A DNA stretch of 38,218 nt from Candidatus Thiosymbion oneisti (GCF_900092655.1 NZ_FLUY01000577.1:1-38218); one strand, 5' to 3'. Shown: positions 1 through 12,093, counted from the first letter of the stretch. Program-made: numbers and translations. Notes: generated by a model not told the origin, from the letters alone.

Positions 1-51
1 CACAAGGCGTCTGCTCTGACCGTTGCCGACAGCTGGTCATTGGGTGCGTAA

Positions 52-222
52 GCCGTCTGAAAGACGGCGGTCCCAGCCGCACTCGCGTCCCCGCAACGCC
101 GACATGTTGTCGGCCCCTAGGACCGCCGACATGTTGTCGGCTCCTGGGACCGCCGACATGTTGTCGGCCCCTGGGATCGCCGACATGTTGTCGGCTTCCG
201 GGACCACCGATATTTCGTTGGC
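52..222. repeat. Palindromic 27-bp tandem repeats
   Basis: Four near-identical copies of a 17-bp palindrome (GCCGACATGTTGTCGGC) start at 98, 125, 152 and 179. Each is followed by a 10-bp linker close to CCCTGGGACC, giving an exact 27-bp period. A fifth, decayed copy starts at 206. A different perfect hairpin (GCCGTCT-GAA-AGACGGC) lies just before, at 52-68. Since 27 is a multiple of three, an open frame runs through the array as a 9-residue repeat, but no start signal or family supports it as a gene. I see no other gene in 1-455. Confidence 0.8.
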
Positions 223-392
223 CCTTCTGGCTAGCGGCTAGGATCCCTTGAGGGAACCAGACTTTTACAAATGAGTCAAATTCGTGCAGGGCATAAAAGG
301 ATGGGATTCCCTGTTTTGATCCTCCGCGCTTGCTATTTTGGTATGCATTGCACGAAAAATGCACGTCTTGTCGGTCTGAGGCGAAGCCTCGC

Positions 393-469
393 TAGGTTTT
401 GTCGGGTTAAGACGCTTTCAGGTCGGTTTGCAGCGCTCGATCCGGAGATACGTGCCTAACCCGACCTAC
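393..469. repeat. 77-bp dispersed repeat, copy 1
   Basis: This 77-bp sequence recurs in the same orientation at 2416-2492 with only scattered mismatches. Both start TAGGTTTTGTCGGGTTA and end TAACCCGACCTAC, so the ends are partly inverted (GTCGGGTTA / TAACCCGAC). The two copies bracket the beta-helix gene. The stop codon of that gene (456-458) lies inside this copy, so the repeat supplies its last few residues. Confidence 0.8.
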
Positions 470-2291
470 CACGCCTTCGATACTGCTCGCAGTCGGTCAG
501 CTTGGCGTCCAGGATGCCTACGTCGTCGCCTTGGGCGCCGAGCAGGATGTCCAAGGCGATATGGGACAGGCCGTACTCGGTGGCGCCCTCGTCGCTGCCG
601 GCATGGTCGGCGCGCCAAGCCTCGCGGTAGGATGCCAGGCGCGCGAGATAGAACGCCAGCCCGCCGGGCTCGGCCGTGCGATCGAACACGTTCCGATACA
701 GGTTGTGGATCAGCTCGGCGTCACTCAGCCCGCTGAAGCGCTGGGTGTATTCCTGGGAGGTGCCAAAGGCGGCGATGATGGGAGTCAGATCGGTGCCGCC
801 GCCTTCCGCATCCAGGCGTTCGCACCAGTAGCGAAAGCCGCCGCACTCGGCACAGCGCCCGTAATAGCCGCGATAGGCCCGATGGATCCACAGCTTGGCC
901 GCGTCGCTGCACTGGATGTCGGCGCGGCAACCACTGCCGGTGTTTGGCGTGCCGGCGGTGCCGGTGGTCGTGCCGGGGGACGGGTCTTCAGGACTACCGG
1001 TCCCGGTGAAACCGGACTCGTAGGCACCCATATCCACGGCTGCTCCCTGGACGCGCGGCTGTCCCCGTTGATCGGTGCTCAGCGTCGTCGTACCGCCGGC
1101 GTCGATGGCCGGGCTGCCCGACTGCAAGGCATGGGTCTTGACACAGGCGCCGCCGGATGGGGTCGTACAGCCGTTGTCTGCGAGTGATCCCAGCCGCGGG
1201 GCCTGCTCCCCGATGAGGTTGCCGTCGGTCGCGCTCAGATCGCAGGCCTGGGCGCCGGTCGCCTGGAGCAGGCTGTTGGCGGCGGTGACGGCGGCACTCG
1301 ATTCCTTTTCGCAATCGCTGGCGCCGGCGCTGGTACCGGCGCCCTTGGTATTGCCCGCCAGGATGCTGCTAGTGAAGGTGGCCGTGCCGGTAAAGAGATA
1401 CACCCCGCCGCCCTTGGCGCCCCCGCGCGTGGCGTTCTTCGTGACCGTGCTGTTGGTCAGGGTGACGGTTCCTTTGCTATAAATCCCACCGCCATCGGCG
1501 TTGCCCCCTTGCGTGTAGTTCCCCGAAACGGTGCTGTTGGTCAGCGTGACAGTGCTGCTGCCATAAATCCCACCGCCCCTGCTGTTGCTGCCTTGCGTGT
1601 AGTTCCCCGAAACGGTGCTGTTGGTCAGCGTGATCCCTGCACTGCTGGCAATCCCGCCACCAGAGGCGTCTTCCGTGTAGTTCTCCGAGACGGTGCTGTT
1701 GGTCAGGGTGACGGTCTGGTGGCCAAAAATCCCGCCGCCATTAGTGCCGGAGCGCTCCGTGTGGCTCCCCGAGACGGTGCTGTTGCCTAATGTCAGGTCG
1801 CCCTCCGCGCAGATTGCCCCACCCCCGCCCGTGGTCTTGGCGCAATCAAAACCGCTTCCTATCGCCGTGGTCTTGGCGTTGGTCAGGGTCAGCTGCTCCA
1901 GGGTCACCGCCACCCGTTCGGTGACCCCGAAGATGCGTCCGGTGCGGCTGGCTTGATTGCCGTCGATGGTCAGACCGGTCGTGGGGCCAGTGATGGTCAG
2001 GGCCTGGGTGATGTCGATCTGATCACCGGTCAGGACGATGGGGCCCGTCACGCCGGCGGCGAAGGTGATGCGATGGGGCCCGGTACCGGCGGCGTTGGCT
2101 TGGGTTACTGCCTCGCGCAGGCTGCCGGTGCCGTTATCGTTCGCATTGGTGACGGTGAAGTCCTGCGCCTGGGCGGCGCCGGCGCCCATAGCCAGGAGGG
2201 CGACCGCCAAGGCCAGGGCGACCGCCCGGAGCCGGGAGACACGGATGCAATCCCTTCCCGCGACCTTGGGGTCAACGAAAAAACGGGTCAT
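456..2291 (-). CDS. Secreted beta-helix repeat protein with DUF4214-like C-terminus
   Basis: The product has 611 residues and is likely exported. A signal peptide is visible (hydrophobic stretch around residues 24-41, AQA-QD cleavage site near 42-44). The next part begins FTVTNANDNGTGSLREAV, typical of secreted right-handed parallel beta-helix ('choice-of-anchor Q') proteins. Residues about 160-310 carry five or so copies of a roughly 25-residue unit containing TLTNSTVSGNYT and GGGIY, seen in DNA as repeats across 1440-1800. A 'SPAIDAGG...DQRGQPR...VDMGAYE' section follows, usual in this family. After a Gly/Thr-rich linker the last 150 residues contain LYRNVFDRTAEPGGLAFYLA, close to the DUF4214 pattern. 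DUF4214 occurs in some surface proteins; a surface or matrix role is inference. No partner gene is adjacent. Its C-terminal residues come from the flanking repeat, so the original end may have been lost. Confidence 0.75.
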   Translation of the reverse strand: MTRFFVDPKVAGRDCIRVSRLRAVALALAVALLAMGAGAAQAQDFTVTNANDNGTGSLREAVTQANAAGTGPHRITFAAGVTGPIVLTGDQIDITQALTITGPTTGLTIDGNQASRTGRIFGVTERVAVTLEQLTLTNAKTTAIGSGFDCAKTTGGGGAICAEGDLTLGNSTVSGSHTERSGTNGGGIFGHQTVTLTNSTVSENYTEDASGGGIASSAGITLTNSTVSGNYTQGSNSRGGGIYGSSTVTLTNSTVSGNYTQGGNADGGGIYSKGTVTLTNSTVTKNATRGGAKGGGVYLFTGTATFTSSILAGNTKGAGTSAGASDCEKESSAAVTAANSLLQATGAQACDLSATDGNLIGEQAPRLGSLADNGCTTPSGGACVKTHALQSGSPAIDAGGTTTLSTDQRGQPRVQGAAVDMGAYESGFTGTGSPEDPSPGTTTGTAGTPNTGSGCRADIQCSDAAKLWIHRAYRGYYGRCAECGGFRYWCERLDAEGGGTDLTPIIAAFGTSQEYTQRFSGLSDAELIHNLYRNVFDRTAEPGGLAFYLARLASYREAWRADHAGSDEGATEYGLSHIALDILLGAQGDDVGILDAKLTDCEQYRRRGRSG

Positions 2292-2415
2292 GGGCTGGGG
2301 CCCTCTCTGGATCGAATTGATGGTAGGGTCCGCTGTGCGGACTGCTGGGATGTTGCGGTCATTTGCGTCGATTTGCGGCTAAATTTTCTATTTCGCTCGT
2401 TGAGAGCATACGTAC

Positions 2416-2492
2416 TAGGTTTTGTCGGGTTACGGCGCCTTCAGGTCGGTTTGCATCGCTCGACCCAGCGACACGCGCCTAACCCGACCTAC
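2416..2492. repeat. 77-bp dispersed repeat, copy 2
   Basis: Direct-orientation partner of the copy at 393-469, with the same TAGGTTTTGTCGGGTTA start and TAACCCGACCTAC end. Just upstream, 2371-2388 (ATTTGCGGCTAAATTTTC) is shared exactly with 10370-10387 in front of purF, so two repeat families abut here. Confidence 0.8.
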
Positions 2493-2700
2493 TTTTTTCG
2501 CGGTGGATCCGCATCCGCTTGGTCGATCTCAATCTCTATCGCCCGTGACGCGACCTCGGGTTCGACCAGCTCGATCCACCCGGATGGTCCCAGGAGCTCG
2601 CAAGGCTGAGGACAGGCAGACGATCTTCGATAATTGATGGTGACGTCATTGTCCGCCGTGAGTGTCAGGGTGACCTGTTGGTCGCCGGTGGCCGTGGCCA
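2490..2700 (-). pseudogene. Possible C-terminal gene fragment, family unknown
   Basis: An open frame of about 97 codons ends in this interval. Its first third (about 2705-2782) is repeat-like intergenic DNA (runs of 'AATCCTG'), so only the lower part could be coding. The residues ending IEIEIDQADADPPRKK read like a plausible protein tail, and the stop codon falls in the adjoining 77-bp repeat. I recognise no family. It could be a relic cut by the repeat or a chance frame. Confidence 0.2.
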
Positions 2701-2869
2701 AACATTTGTATCTAAAATGCAAGAATCTTGTGAATCCTGGGTAATCCTGTAAATCCTGTCCTATTATAGGATTGCGCGACAAATAATCCAGGACCGCGCC
2801 TTAGTAATGGCATTGGGCTGGAGCATAGGGTGGGGGGGCCGGCACTCCTGCAACTAACTCCTCTCCCTC

Positions 2870-2987
2870 CGAGGGTGTCGCAAAAGGCACCGATCTTTGC
2901 CCTTTGACCCCCTCTCCCCACCCCCTCTCCCTCCAGGAGGGTGTTGTAAAAGGGCTTTCTCGCGTCATTTAAATATTAACCACCACC
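2870..2987. repeat. Decayed copy of the GGTAGTGG element
   Basis: The stretch holds the 'CCCCCTCTCCCTCC' core and ends TTAAATATTAACCACCACC, matching the right end of the complete element at 21760-21885 (TTAGATATTAACCACTACC). I cannot find the left end, so the copy looks truncated. The rest of the gap from 2783 to 3241 is AT-rich and shows no other feature. Confidence 0.4.
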
Positions 2988-3241
2988 CTTTTTTCAACTC
3001 AAGAATCCCCTACTGGCGTTTGAGCTCAATCGTAGTGGTATCCATCCGGCCAAATAGGAAAAGAAAGGCTCAACCCTGATATACGGTTCAAAATATCGGA
3101 AAATATAAACAACTGAGGCAGGCCACGTTCCGTCTTTTAAACAAAATAAGAAAAATTAATGGCTTTGTATACCGCTCTCATATGATTTTTGAGTTTAAGA
3201 ACCGCGCGTAACCAGCTGAAGATACTTGTAACATATAGGGC

Positions 3242-3817
3242 ATGCTCGACTACACGCTTTCAACCGAACAGCTCGCCGAACTGCGGGCGGCGCATCGCAG
3301 CGCCCATGAGAAGCGCGCCGCTGACCGAATCAAGGCGGTAGTGTTGCTTGCCACCGACTGGACAGCGAAACAAGTAGCCGAAGTCTTGTCGGTCGATACC
3401 ACTACCGGGCGCAACCATTTCAAACGCTATCGCCAAGGCGGTATCGAGGGGTTGCGTCGTGTCGGTACCGAGGTTGGCGGAAGCACGTGCGCGCTCGCCG
3501 CAGATGATCTGGCGAGCTTGGACGCTCATCTGCAAGCGCACCGGGACCTGTCGGCCAAGGCGATCGCGCACGGGGTGGAAGACACCGTCGGGATCTCCTA
3601 CACCGAGAGCGGCATGACTGCGGTGCTGCATCGCTTGGGCGACGTCTACAACAAGCCGAAGTTGGTCCCTGGCAAAGCCGACCCGAAGGCGCACGAACAA
3701 TTCCTCCGCGATTACGAGAACCTGAAAAAAACCACGGCTAAAGACGACCCGGTATACTTCATGGATGCCGTCCATCCGCAACACAATCTCGTGTGTTTTG
3801 AGAAGGCTTGGGTATAA
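3242..3817 (+). pseudogene. IS630-family transposase, N-terminal half only
   Basis: The 191 residues match the front part of IS630-type (Tc1/mariner superfamily) transposases. A helix-turn-helix occupies about residues 25-75 (DRIKAVVLLATDWTAKQVAE, then HFKRYRQGGIEGLRR). A second DNA-binding segment runs to about 145. The first catalytic aspartate of the DDE triad appears in VYFMDAVHPQHN near residue 175. Family members are usually about 340 residues; here homology stops after QHN and the frame ends 12 codons later. The second and third acidic residues are missing, so it cannot transpose by itself. I could not find a matching pair of terminal repeats. The next 100 bases contain an unrelated inverted repeat (CGTTCCGGC...GCCGGAACC). 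Confidence 0.85.
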
Positions 3818-3927
3818 TCAGCAATGACGGGTAGCTAACCCACCAGATCGTCGTTCCGGCTGGGACGCCGGAACCCAGCGGCCAAGGATGGCACGTCCGC
3901 AAGAAGCAGACCGCGGATCTCCATTCC

Positions 3928-7151
<3,224 letters not shown>

Positions 7152-7345
7152 TCGAGGCCTCTTCGACTTAAGGAAGTGCACAGATGGTGTGTAAGTATAA
7201 TCCCAGAAACGCCCCGCGATCACGCTATGCGACGATCGTTCAGCAATCCTGAATTATCCGGCGCTGGTTGGGAGGCCGGACTGCGGATTAAAAAATCCGC
7301 GCCCGCCTAGCTTCGGATCCCCGCGTGTATGCAGGAACGGGATCA

Positions 7346-8623
7346 ATGAGATTCGACGACCTCCAAAGCTGGCTGCGTTGGCAGGAGACCCTGCACCCAA
7401 GGACTATCAAGCTGGGGCTGGAGCGTAGCGCGGCGGTCTGGTCCCGGCTGCAACGCGACTCGGTGGCTTTCCCCGTCATCACCATCGCCGGCACCAACGG
7501 CAAGGGCTCTTGCGCCGCCATGCTCGAGTCCATCTACCGTGCCGCCGGCTATCGGACCGCCTGTTATACCTCCCCCCACCTGCTGCGCTACAACGAGCGC
7601 ATCCGCCTGAATGGGCTGGAGATCCGGGACGCTACCCTGTGCGCCGCCTTTGAGCGCGTCGATCGGGCACGCGGGGCCTCGACCCTGACCTATTTCGAGT
7701 TCGGCACCCTGGCCGCCCTGGACCTATTCGTCCGTGCCCAACCGGATGTTGCGATTCTGGAGGTGGGTCTCGGCGGACGGCTGGACGCGGTCAATATCCT
7801 GGACCCGGACGTTGCGGTAGTGGCCACCATCGGTATGGACCACGCCGCATGGCTCGGTGACACCCCGGACCGGATTGCTGCGGAGAAGGCCGGCATTTTC
7901 CGGCCCCACCGGCCTGCCGTCGTGGGGCATCGGGCACCCTCCGGGGCCTTGCTCGAGCGGTCCGAAACGCTCGGCTGCGATCTGTTCGTCCTGGGGCGCG
8001 ATTTCGATTGGGAAGACGAGGGTTCCACCTGGCACTGGCTGGGCCCTGAACTGGTGCAGACAGGTCTGCCCGCGCCCGCCCTACGTGGGATCTTCCAACG
8101 CGACAATGCCGCCACTGTCCTGATGACGGTCGCTTGCCTGAATCCGCGTCTACCGGTGGCGATCCCTCACCTGAGCCTGGGTTTGCAGCGGACACACCTG
8201 CCGGGGCGCTTCCAGATCGTGCCGGGCGCGGTGACCTGGCTCCTGGATGTCGCCCACAATGCGCAGGCGGCCGCAGCGCTGGCGGCCAACCTGCGCGCCT
8301 TCGATTGCCCAGGTCGCATGCATGCGGTGCTCGGGGTCCTGCAGGACAAGGACCCGCAGGCCATCGCCGAACCCCTGGCCGGGCAAGTCGATGCCTGGTA
8401 CCTGGGGCAAAGTGCAGACCCCCGGGCCTTGCCCACCGCCGAGCTGCGCGCGGGGTTGGAGGGCCTGGCAGCGGAGCGGGATCTGCACGGATGCGAGGGC
8501 ATTACCGAAGCGCTCCGGACCGCGGCGGACAGGGCCCGGGCAGGCGACTGCATCCTGGCATTCGGATCCTTCACCACTGTCGAGGCGGCCTTACGCTATA
8601 TCCACGGCGCGGCGGCATCCTGA
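7346..8623 (+). CDS. folC: Bifunctional folylpolyglutamate/dihydrofolate synthase FolC
   Basis: FolC adds glutamate to dihydropteroate (making dihydrofolate) and to reduced folates, using ATP, in the cytoplasm. The P-loop is ITIAGTNGKGS near residues 46-56. The Mur-ligase family core is clear: TSPHLLRYNERIRLNG, FEFGTLAALDLF, EVGLGGRLDAVN, and a C-terminal domain with WLLDVAHNAQAA. I prefer the start at 7346 (MRFDDLQSWLRWQETLHP, 425 residues) because AGGAACGG lies at a good distance upstream and homologues begin similarly; another ATG lies 7 codons earlier. It opens the folC-dedD-cvpA-purF block. The 195-bp gap to zipA contains the divergent promoters and a dispersed 'CAATCCTGAATTATCCGGCG' repeat end. 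Confidence 0.96.
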   Translation: MRFDDLQSWLRWQETLHPRTIKLGLERSAAVWSRLQRDSVAFPVITIAGTNGKGSCAAMLESIYRAAGYRTACYTSPHLLRYNERIRLNGLEIRDATLCAAFERVDRARGASTLTYFEFGTLAALDLFVRAQPDVAILEVGLGGRLDAVNILDPDVAVVATIGMDHAAWLGDTPDRIAAEKAGIFRPHRPAVVGHRAPSGALLERSETLGCDLFVLGRDFDWEDEGSTWHWLGPELVQTGLPAPALRGIFQRDNAATVLMTVACLNPRLPVAIPHLSLGLQRTHLPGRFQIVPGAVTWLLDVAHNAQAAAALAANLRAFDCPGRMHAVLGVLQDKDPQAIAEPLAGQVDAWYLGQSADPRALPTAELRAGLEGLAAERDLHGCEGITEALRTAADRARAGDCILAFGSFTTVEAALRYIHGAAAS

Positions 8624-8672
8624 TATAATCTTTGGAACATTCCACTCGGGCAACGCTGTTGCGGGAAGGCTT

Positions 8673-9587
8673 ATGGAGGAAGGAGCAAAACGACGTCTGA
8701 TAGGCGCGGCGGTCATCGTCGTGCTGCTGGTGATCTTTCTCCCCATGCTCCTGGAGGAGGAGGAGACCTTACAGCCGGTATCGGAACAGGAAATGGCGAT
8801 TCCTCCAGCGCCGGACTTCGACCAGGGCTATGATGCTTCTGTCCAGGAGCCTCCGGTCGAGCCCCCCGTGTCCACGTTCTCCGAGTATCAGGAGCCGACG
8901 CAGGGGGATCCGTCGCTACCGCAGGAGCTCCCGCCGCCGGAGTTCTTCGAGACACCCGCAATCAAGAGACCCGAGCTCGGGCCCGAGCCGGACCTGGTCC
9001 CGGTCGAGGAAGCACTGCCCGCGGCCGAGCCGAAACCGGCACCCAAGGCGACCGCGATCCCCAAACCGAAAACACCGCCCGCGGCCAAGCCGAAGCGGGC
9101 GCCCAAGGCAACCGCGACCCCCAAGCCGAAAGCGCGGCCCGCGGCCAAGCCGAAGCGGGCGCCCAAGGCAACCGCGGCCCCCAAGCCGAAAGCGCGACCC
9201 GTGGCCAAACCGAAGCGGGCGCCCAAGGCAACCACGACCCCCAAACCGAAAGCGCGGCCTGCGGCCAAGCCGAAGCGGGCGCCTAAGGCAACCGCGACCC
9301 CCAAACCGGCACCCTCGCAACCCGCGGCTCCGGCCCGGTCGTCCACGAGCCCCTCCTCCTGGGTCATCCAGGTGGCCAGCGTGCGGGAGTACGCACGTGC
9401 CGACACGCTGGTGCAGGATTTGCGCGTCAAGGGATTTCCCGCCTTTATCCAGGAAGCACGGGTGAAACAGAAACTGTGGTACCGGATCCGCATCGGGCCG
9501 GAATTGACGCGCAAACGCATCGAGTCGGTGGCCGCTAAGCTGCGGAGGAAAACGGGGCGGAAGGGCCAGATTCAGCGTTACCCCTGA
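8673..9587 (+). CDS. dedD: SPOR-domain cell division protein, DedD-like
   Basis: DedD is a bitopic inner-membrane protein that binds denuded septal peptidoglycan through its SPOR domain and helps constriction. Starting at 8673 (GGGAAGG upstream), the 304-residue protein opens with a short cytoplasmic stretch. A membrane helix ending VIFLPMLLEEEE follows, a DedD hallmark. A Pro/Glu-rich periplasmic linker comes next, then about five 20-residue Lys/Pro/Ala repeats (KPKRAPKATATPKPKARPAA) at 9030-9310. The SPOR domain occupies the last 80 residues (SWVIQVASVREYARADTLVQ, WYRIRIGPELTRKR). It lies 49 bases after folC and 25 before cvpA. The long repetitive cationic linker is unusual in its regularity. 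Confidence 0.88.
   Translation: MEEGAKRRLIGAAVIVVLLVIFLPMLLEEEETLQPVSEQEMAIPPAPDFDQGYDASVQEPPVEPPVSTFSEYQEPTQGDPSLPQELPPPEFFETPAIKRPELGPEPDLVPVEEALPAAEPKPAPKATAIPKPKTPPAAKPKRAPKATATPKPKARPAAKPKRAPKATAAPKPKARPVAKPKRAPKATTTPKPKARPAAKPKRAPKATATPKPAPSQPAAPARSSTSPSSWVIQVASVREYARADTLVQDLRVKGFPAFIQEARVKQKLWYRIRIGPELTRKRIESVAAKLRRKTGRKGQIQRYP
9030..9310 (+). repeat. 60-bp tandem repeats in dedD linker
   Basis: Four to five units with an exact 60-bp period encode KPKRAPKATATPKPKARPAA-type segments. Units differ by a few substitutions only. The repeat is in frame and probably varies in copy number between strains (inference). Confidence 0.9.
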
Positions 9588-9612
9588 GGGGCAAACAAGC
9601 GGCAAATCAAGC

Positions 9613-10155
9613 ATGGCCTGGGTCGATTACACCATCATTGGGGTCATTGCCCTGTCCGCCCTCATCGGGTTCGTGCGCGGGTTCGTGCGCGAAGTGCTCT
9701 CTTTCGTTATCTGGTTTGTTGCCCTGTTTGTCGCCTGGACCTTCCATAAGGAACTTGCCGGTGTGCTCGCGCGTTGGATCGCGAGCGCCTCCCTCCAGGA
9801 GGAACTTACCGAGGAGCTCGCGCGCTGGATCACGAGCCCCAATTTCCAGATCATCGTCGCCTTCCTGATCCTGGTCCTCGGGGTATTGGTCCTCGGGGCA
9901 ATCTTAGGCTACCTGCTTTCCGTACTGTTGAAAAAGAAGGGGTTTACCGGCATAGATCGCGTCCTGGGAAGCCTGTTCGGTGCGGCCAGGGGGGTAATTC
10001 TGGCAGCAATGTTGGTGTTCCTCGGGTCGCTCACGTCTTGGCCGGAAGACGCCTGGTGGCGGCAATCGTCCCTTATCGGCCACTTCCAGGTCCTGGCCGA
10101 GCGTATCCTGGAGCAAATCCCGGTGCAGGTGACGGACCGGTTGAAGGATCTGTAG
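9613..10155 (+). CDS. cvpA: CvpA family inner-membrane protein
   Basis: This 180-residue integral membrane protein belongs to the CvpA (colicin V production) family. Members have four membrane helices, and the precise activity remains poorly defined. Helices are visible at about residues 5-22, 28-48, 80-106 and 120-142. The family motif near the N-terminus is YTIIGVIALSALIGFVRGFV, followed by EVLSFVIWFVALFVAW. The order dedD-cvpA-purF is the one known from E. coli, where cvpA and purF share an operon. Here cvpA is separated from purF by 331 bases of repeat-bearing DNA, so cotranscription is less certain. Confidence 0.93.
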   Translation: MAWVDYTIIGVIALSALIGFVRGFVREVLSFVIWFVALFVAWTFHKELAGVLARWIASASLQEELTEELARWITSPNFQIIVAFLILVLGVLVLGAILGYLLSVLLKKKGFTGIDRVLGSLFGAARGVILAAMLVFLGSLTSWPEDAWWRQSSLIGHFQVLAERILEQIPVQVTDRLKDL

Positions 10156-10486
10156 CGCGCGCCGAGTCCGGACCCGTCGAGCCCGGCGATTCATCGGTGA
10201 AGGCGATATCGGATCTACCCGTCATACCCAGGTCGTGTTGACATTTATCCGGGCGACATCCTTTATTGTCCGCAGATTTTTACAGCGGGAATTCTTTTTT
10301 TGCCGCCAATGAACGCCAATCGATTGCGATTGGCTCGCCATCATCGACGCTTTTAGTCCATTGACGTTTATTTGCGGCTAAATTTTCCGTGGAGATCCTG
10401 CCAGCTCAATGGTATCGGTCGTTGAGGGCATCCATATTAGATTTTCCGCCCCGATACAGGTCGCTTGCATCCGCTAGAGGTACGTC
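10156..10486. other. cvpA-purF intergenic region with repeat fragments
   Basis: No gene is apparent. The stretch contains a solitary TIR-like sequence TGTTGACATTTATCCGGGCGA at about 10238-10258, similar to the left end of the element at 28369. It also contains an AT-rich patch with 'GAACGCCAATCGATTGCGAT' and an 18-mer (10370-10387) shared exactly with 2371-2388. The purF ribosome site is the AGAGGTA just before 10487. Confidence 0.5.
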
Positions 10487-12001
10487 ATGTGCGGCATCGT
10501 CGGCATCGTCGGCCAGGGGCCGGTCAACCAATCCCTTTATGACGCCTTGCTGGTCCTGCAACACCGCGGACAAGACGCCGCCGGCATCGTCACCAGCGAA
10601 GGCGAGAAGCTCCATCTGCGCAAAGACAGCGGCCTGGTCCGGGACGTCTTCCGCACCGAACACATGCTCTACCTGCGGGGTAACATGGGCCTGGGGCACG
10701 TGCGCTATCCCACGGCGGGCCTTTCAAGCTGCGCGGAGGCCCAACCCTTCTACACCAATTCTCCATACGGGATCGTGCTGGCGCACAACGGCAACCTCAT
10801 CAATGCCGAGGCGCTCAAGCGCGATCTCTACGCCGAAGATCTGCGCCACCTGAACACCGCATCGGACTCGGAGGTCCTGCTCAATATCTTCGCCCACGAG
10901 CTGCAGCTTCAAGGCAAGCTGCGGATCGACGAACGGGATATCTTCGATGCCGTGGCAGGGGTCCATCGGCACTGCCGCGGGGGCTACGCGGCGGTCCTGA
11001 TGATTCCGGGGTTCGGCGTCTGCGGCTTTCGGGATCCCCACGGCATTCGGCCCGCGGTCTACGGCAAGCGCAAGACCGACGCGGGCATCGAATACATGAT
11101 CGCCTCCGAGAGCGTGGCCCTGGACACCCTGGGCTTCAAACTCATCGCGGATATCGCGCCGGGCGAGGCGGTATTCATCGACGCCGAGGGTCGGCTGTAC
11201 AGGAAACAATGCGCGGAACAGCCGGTACTCTCGCCCTGCATCTTCGAGTTCGTCTATTTTGCGCGGCCGGACTCCATCATCGACAACATCTCGGTCCACC
11301 GGGCGCGCCTGCGCATGGGGAAAAAGCTGGCCGCGAAGATCAAGCGCGAGTGGCAGGACCATGACATCGACGTGGTCATCCCCGTACCCGAGACCAGCCG
11401 CACCGCTGCCCTCCAGGTCGCCGACGGGCTGGGCATCGGTTTCGCGGAAGGTTTCATCAAAAACCGTTACATCGGGCGCACCTTCATCATGCCGGGGCAG
11501 AAGGTGCGCAAGAGGTCTGTGCGCCAAAAGCTCAACGCCATCGATCTGGAGTTCCGGCGCAAGAACGTACTGCTGGTGGACGACTCCATCGTCCGGGGGA
11601 CCACGTCCCGGCAGATCATCCAGATGGCACGGGACGCGGGTGCCAAGCGGGTCTATTTCGCCTCCGCGGCCCCACCGGTACGTTATCCCAATGTCTACGG
11701 CATCGACATGCCCACCGCGAGCGAGCTCATCGCCCACGGCCGTTCCGAGGATGAAGTCTGCCGCCTGCTCCGAGCGGACGGCCTCATCTTCCAGGATCTG
11801 GACGACCTGATCGAGGCGGTCCAGAAGAAGAACAAGAGCGATGTGGACCGCTTCGACACCTCGGTATTCGACGGCGAATACGTGACCGGAGACGTCACCA
11901 CTCGGTATCTCGATCAGCTCGAGCAGAACCGTAGCAACAGCATCAGGGAATCCGCCTCCAGGCCCAGCGAAACGGTCATCGAGCTCTACAACACGGCCTG
12001 A
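10487..12001 (+). CDS. purF: Amidophosphoribosyltransferase PurF
   Basis: PurF catalyses the first committed step of purine synthesis: PRPP + glutamine gives 5-phosphoribosylamine. The 504-residue protein starts [15 protein letters not shown]; Cys2 is the N-terminal nucleophile of the glutaminase after Met removal. Other glutaminase landmarks are [20 protein letters not shown] and LAHNGNL. The C-terminal PRTase domain has [12 protein letters not shown]-like and [17 protein letters not shown] motifs, the latter binding PRPP. Length matches the proteobacterial form (about 505). It would normally be followed by metZ in this block, but a restriction-type cassette lies between. Confidence 0.98.
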   Translation: MCGIVGIVGQGPVNQSLYDALLVLQHRGQDAAGIVTSEGEKLHLRKDSGLVRDVFRTEHMLYLRGNMGLGHVRYPTAGLSSCAEAQPFYTNSPYGIVLAHNGNLINAEALKRDLYAEDLRHLNTASDSEVLLNIFAHELQLQGKLRIDERDIFDAVAGVHRHCRGGYAAVLMIPGFGVCGFRDPHGIRPAVYGKRKTDAGIEYMIASESVALDTLGFKLIADIAPGEAVFIDAEGRLYRKQCAEQPVLSPCIFEFVYFARPDSIIDNISVHRARLRMGKKLAAKIKREWQDHDIDVVIPVPETSRTAALQVADGLGIGFAEGFIKNRYIGRTFIMPGQKVRKRSVRQKLNAIDLEFRRKNVLLVDDSIVRGTTSRQIIQMARDAGAKRVYFASAAPPVRYPNVYGIDMPTASELIAHGRSEDEVCRLLRADGLIFQDLDDLIEAVQKKNKSDVDRFDTSVFDGEYVTGDVTTRYLDQLEQNRSNSIRESASRPSETVIELYNTA

Positions 12002-12050
12002 TCCCATGCCCAGTCGCCTCGTATCCTACAGTTGTCAGGGGGCAGTCACT

Positions 12051-12079
12051 CTCGTTCCCACGCGCCGCGTGGGAACGAG
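12051..12079. repeat. Perfect 13-bp hairpin between purF and the methyltransferase
   Basis: CTCGTTCCCACGC (12051-12063) pairs exactly with GCGTGGGAACGAG (12067-12079) across a 3-base loop. No T-run follows, so it is not a clear intrinsic terminator. A related, less perfect hairpin sits at 31460-31485, so this is probably another dispersed repeat. It ends 14 bases before the methyltransferase start and could affect its expression. Confidence 0.7.
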
Positions 12080-12093
12080 AAATAAGGTTTATA

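Noticed and set aside
98-222. CRISPR array
   Set aside because: The repeats are contiguous with a 27-bp period and nearly identical linkers. There are no unique spacers and no cas genes.
23-241. A 72-residue protein over the palindrome array
   Set aside because: The frame exists only because 27 is divisible by three. No ribosome site, no known family, and low-complexity repeats.
456-2291. TpsA partner of the TpsB-like transporter
   Set aside because: The protein has a beta-helix but no visible TPS or haemagglutination-activity domain, is only 611 residues, and lies 24 kb away.
10724-12007. A 427-codon open frame on the minus strand
   Set aside because: It is antisense to purF, with no recognisable domains.
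12051-12079. Rho-independent terminator of purF
   Set aside because: The stem is perfect but no T-tract follows, and a similar hairpin occurs elsewhere, so a repeat is the better call.
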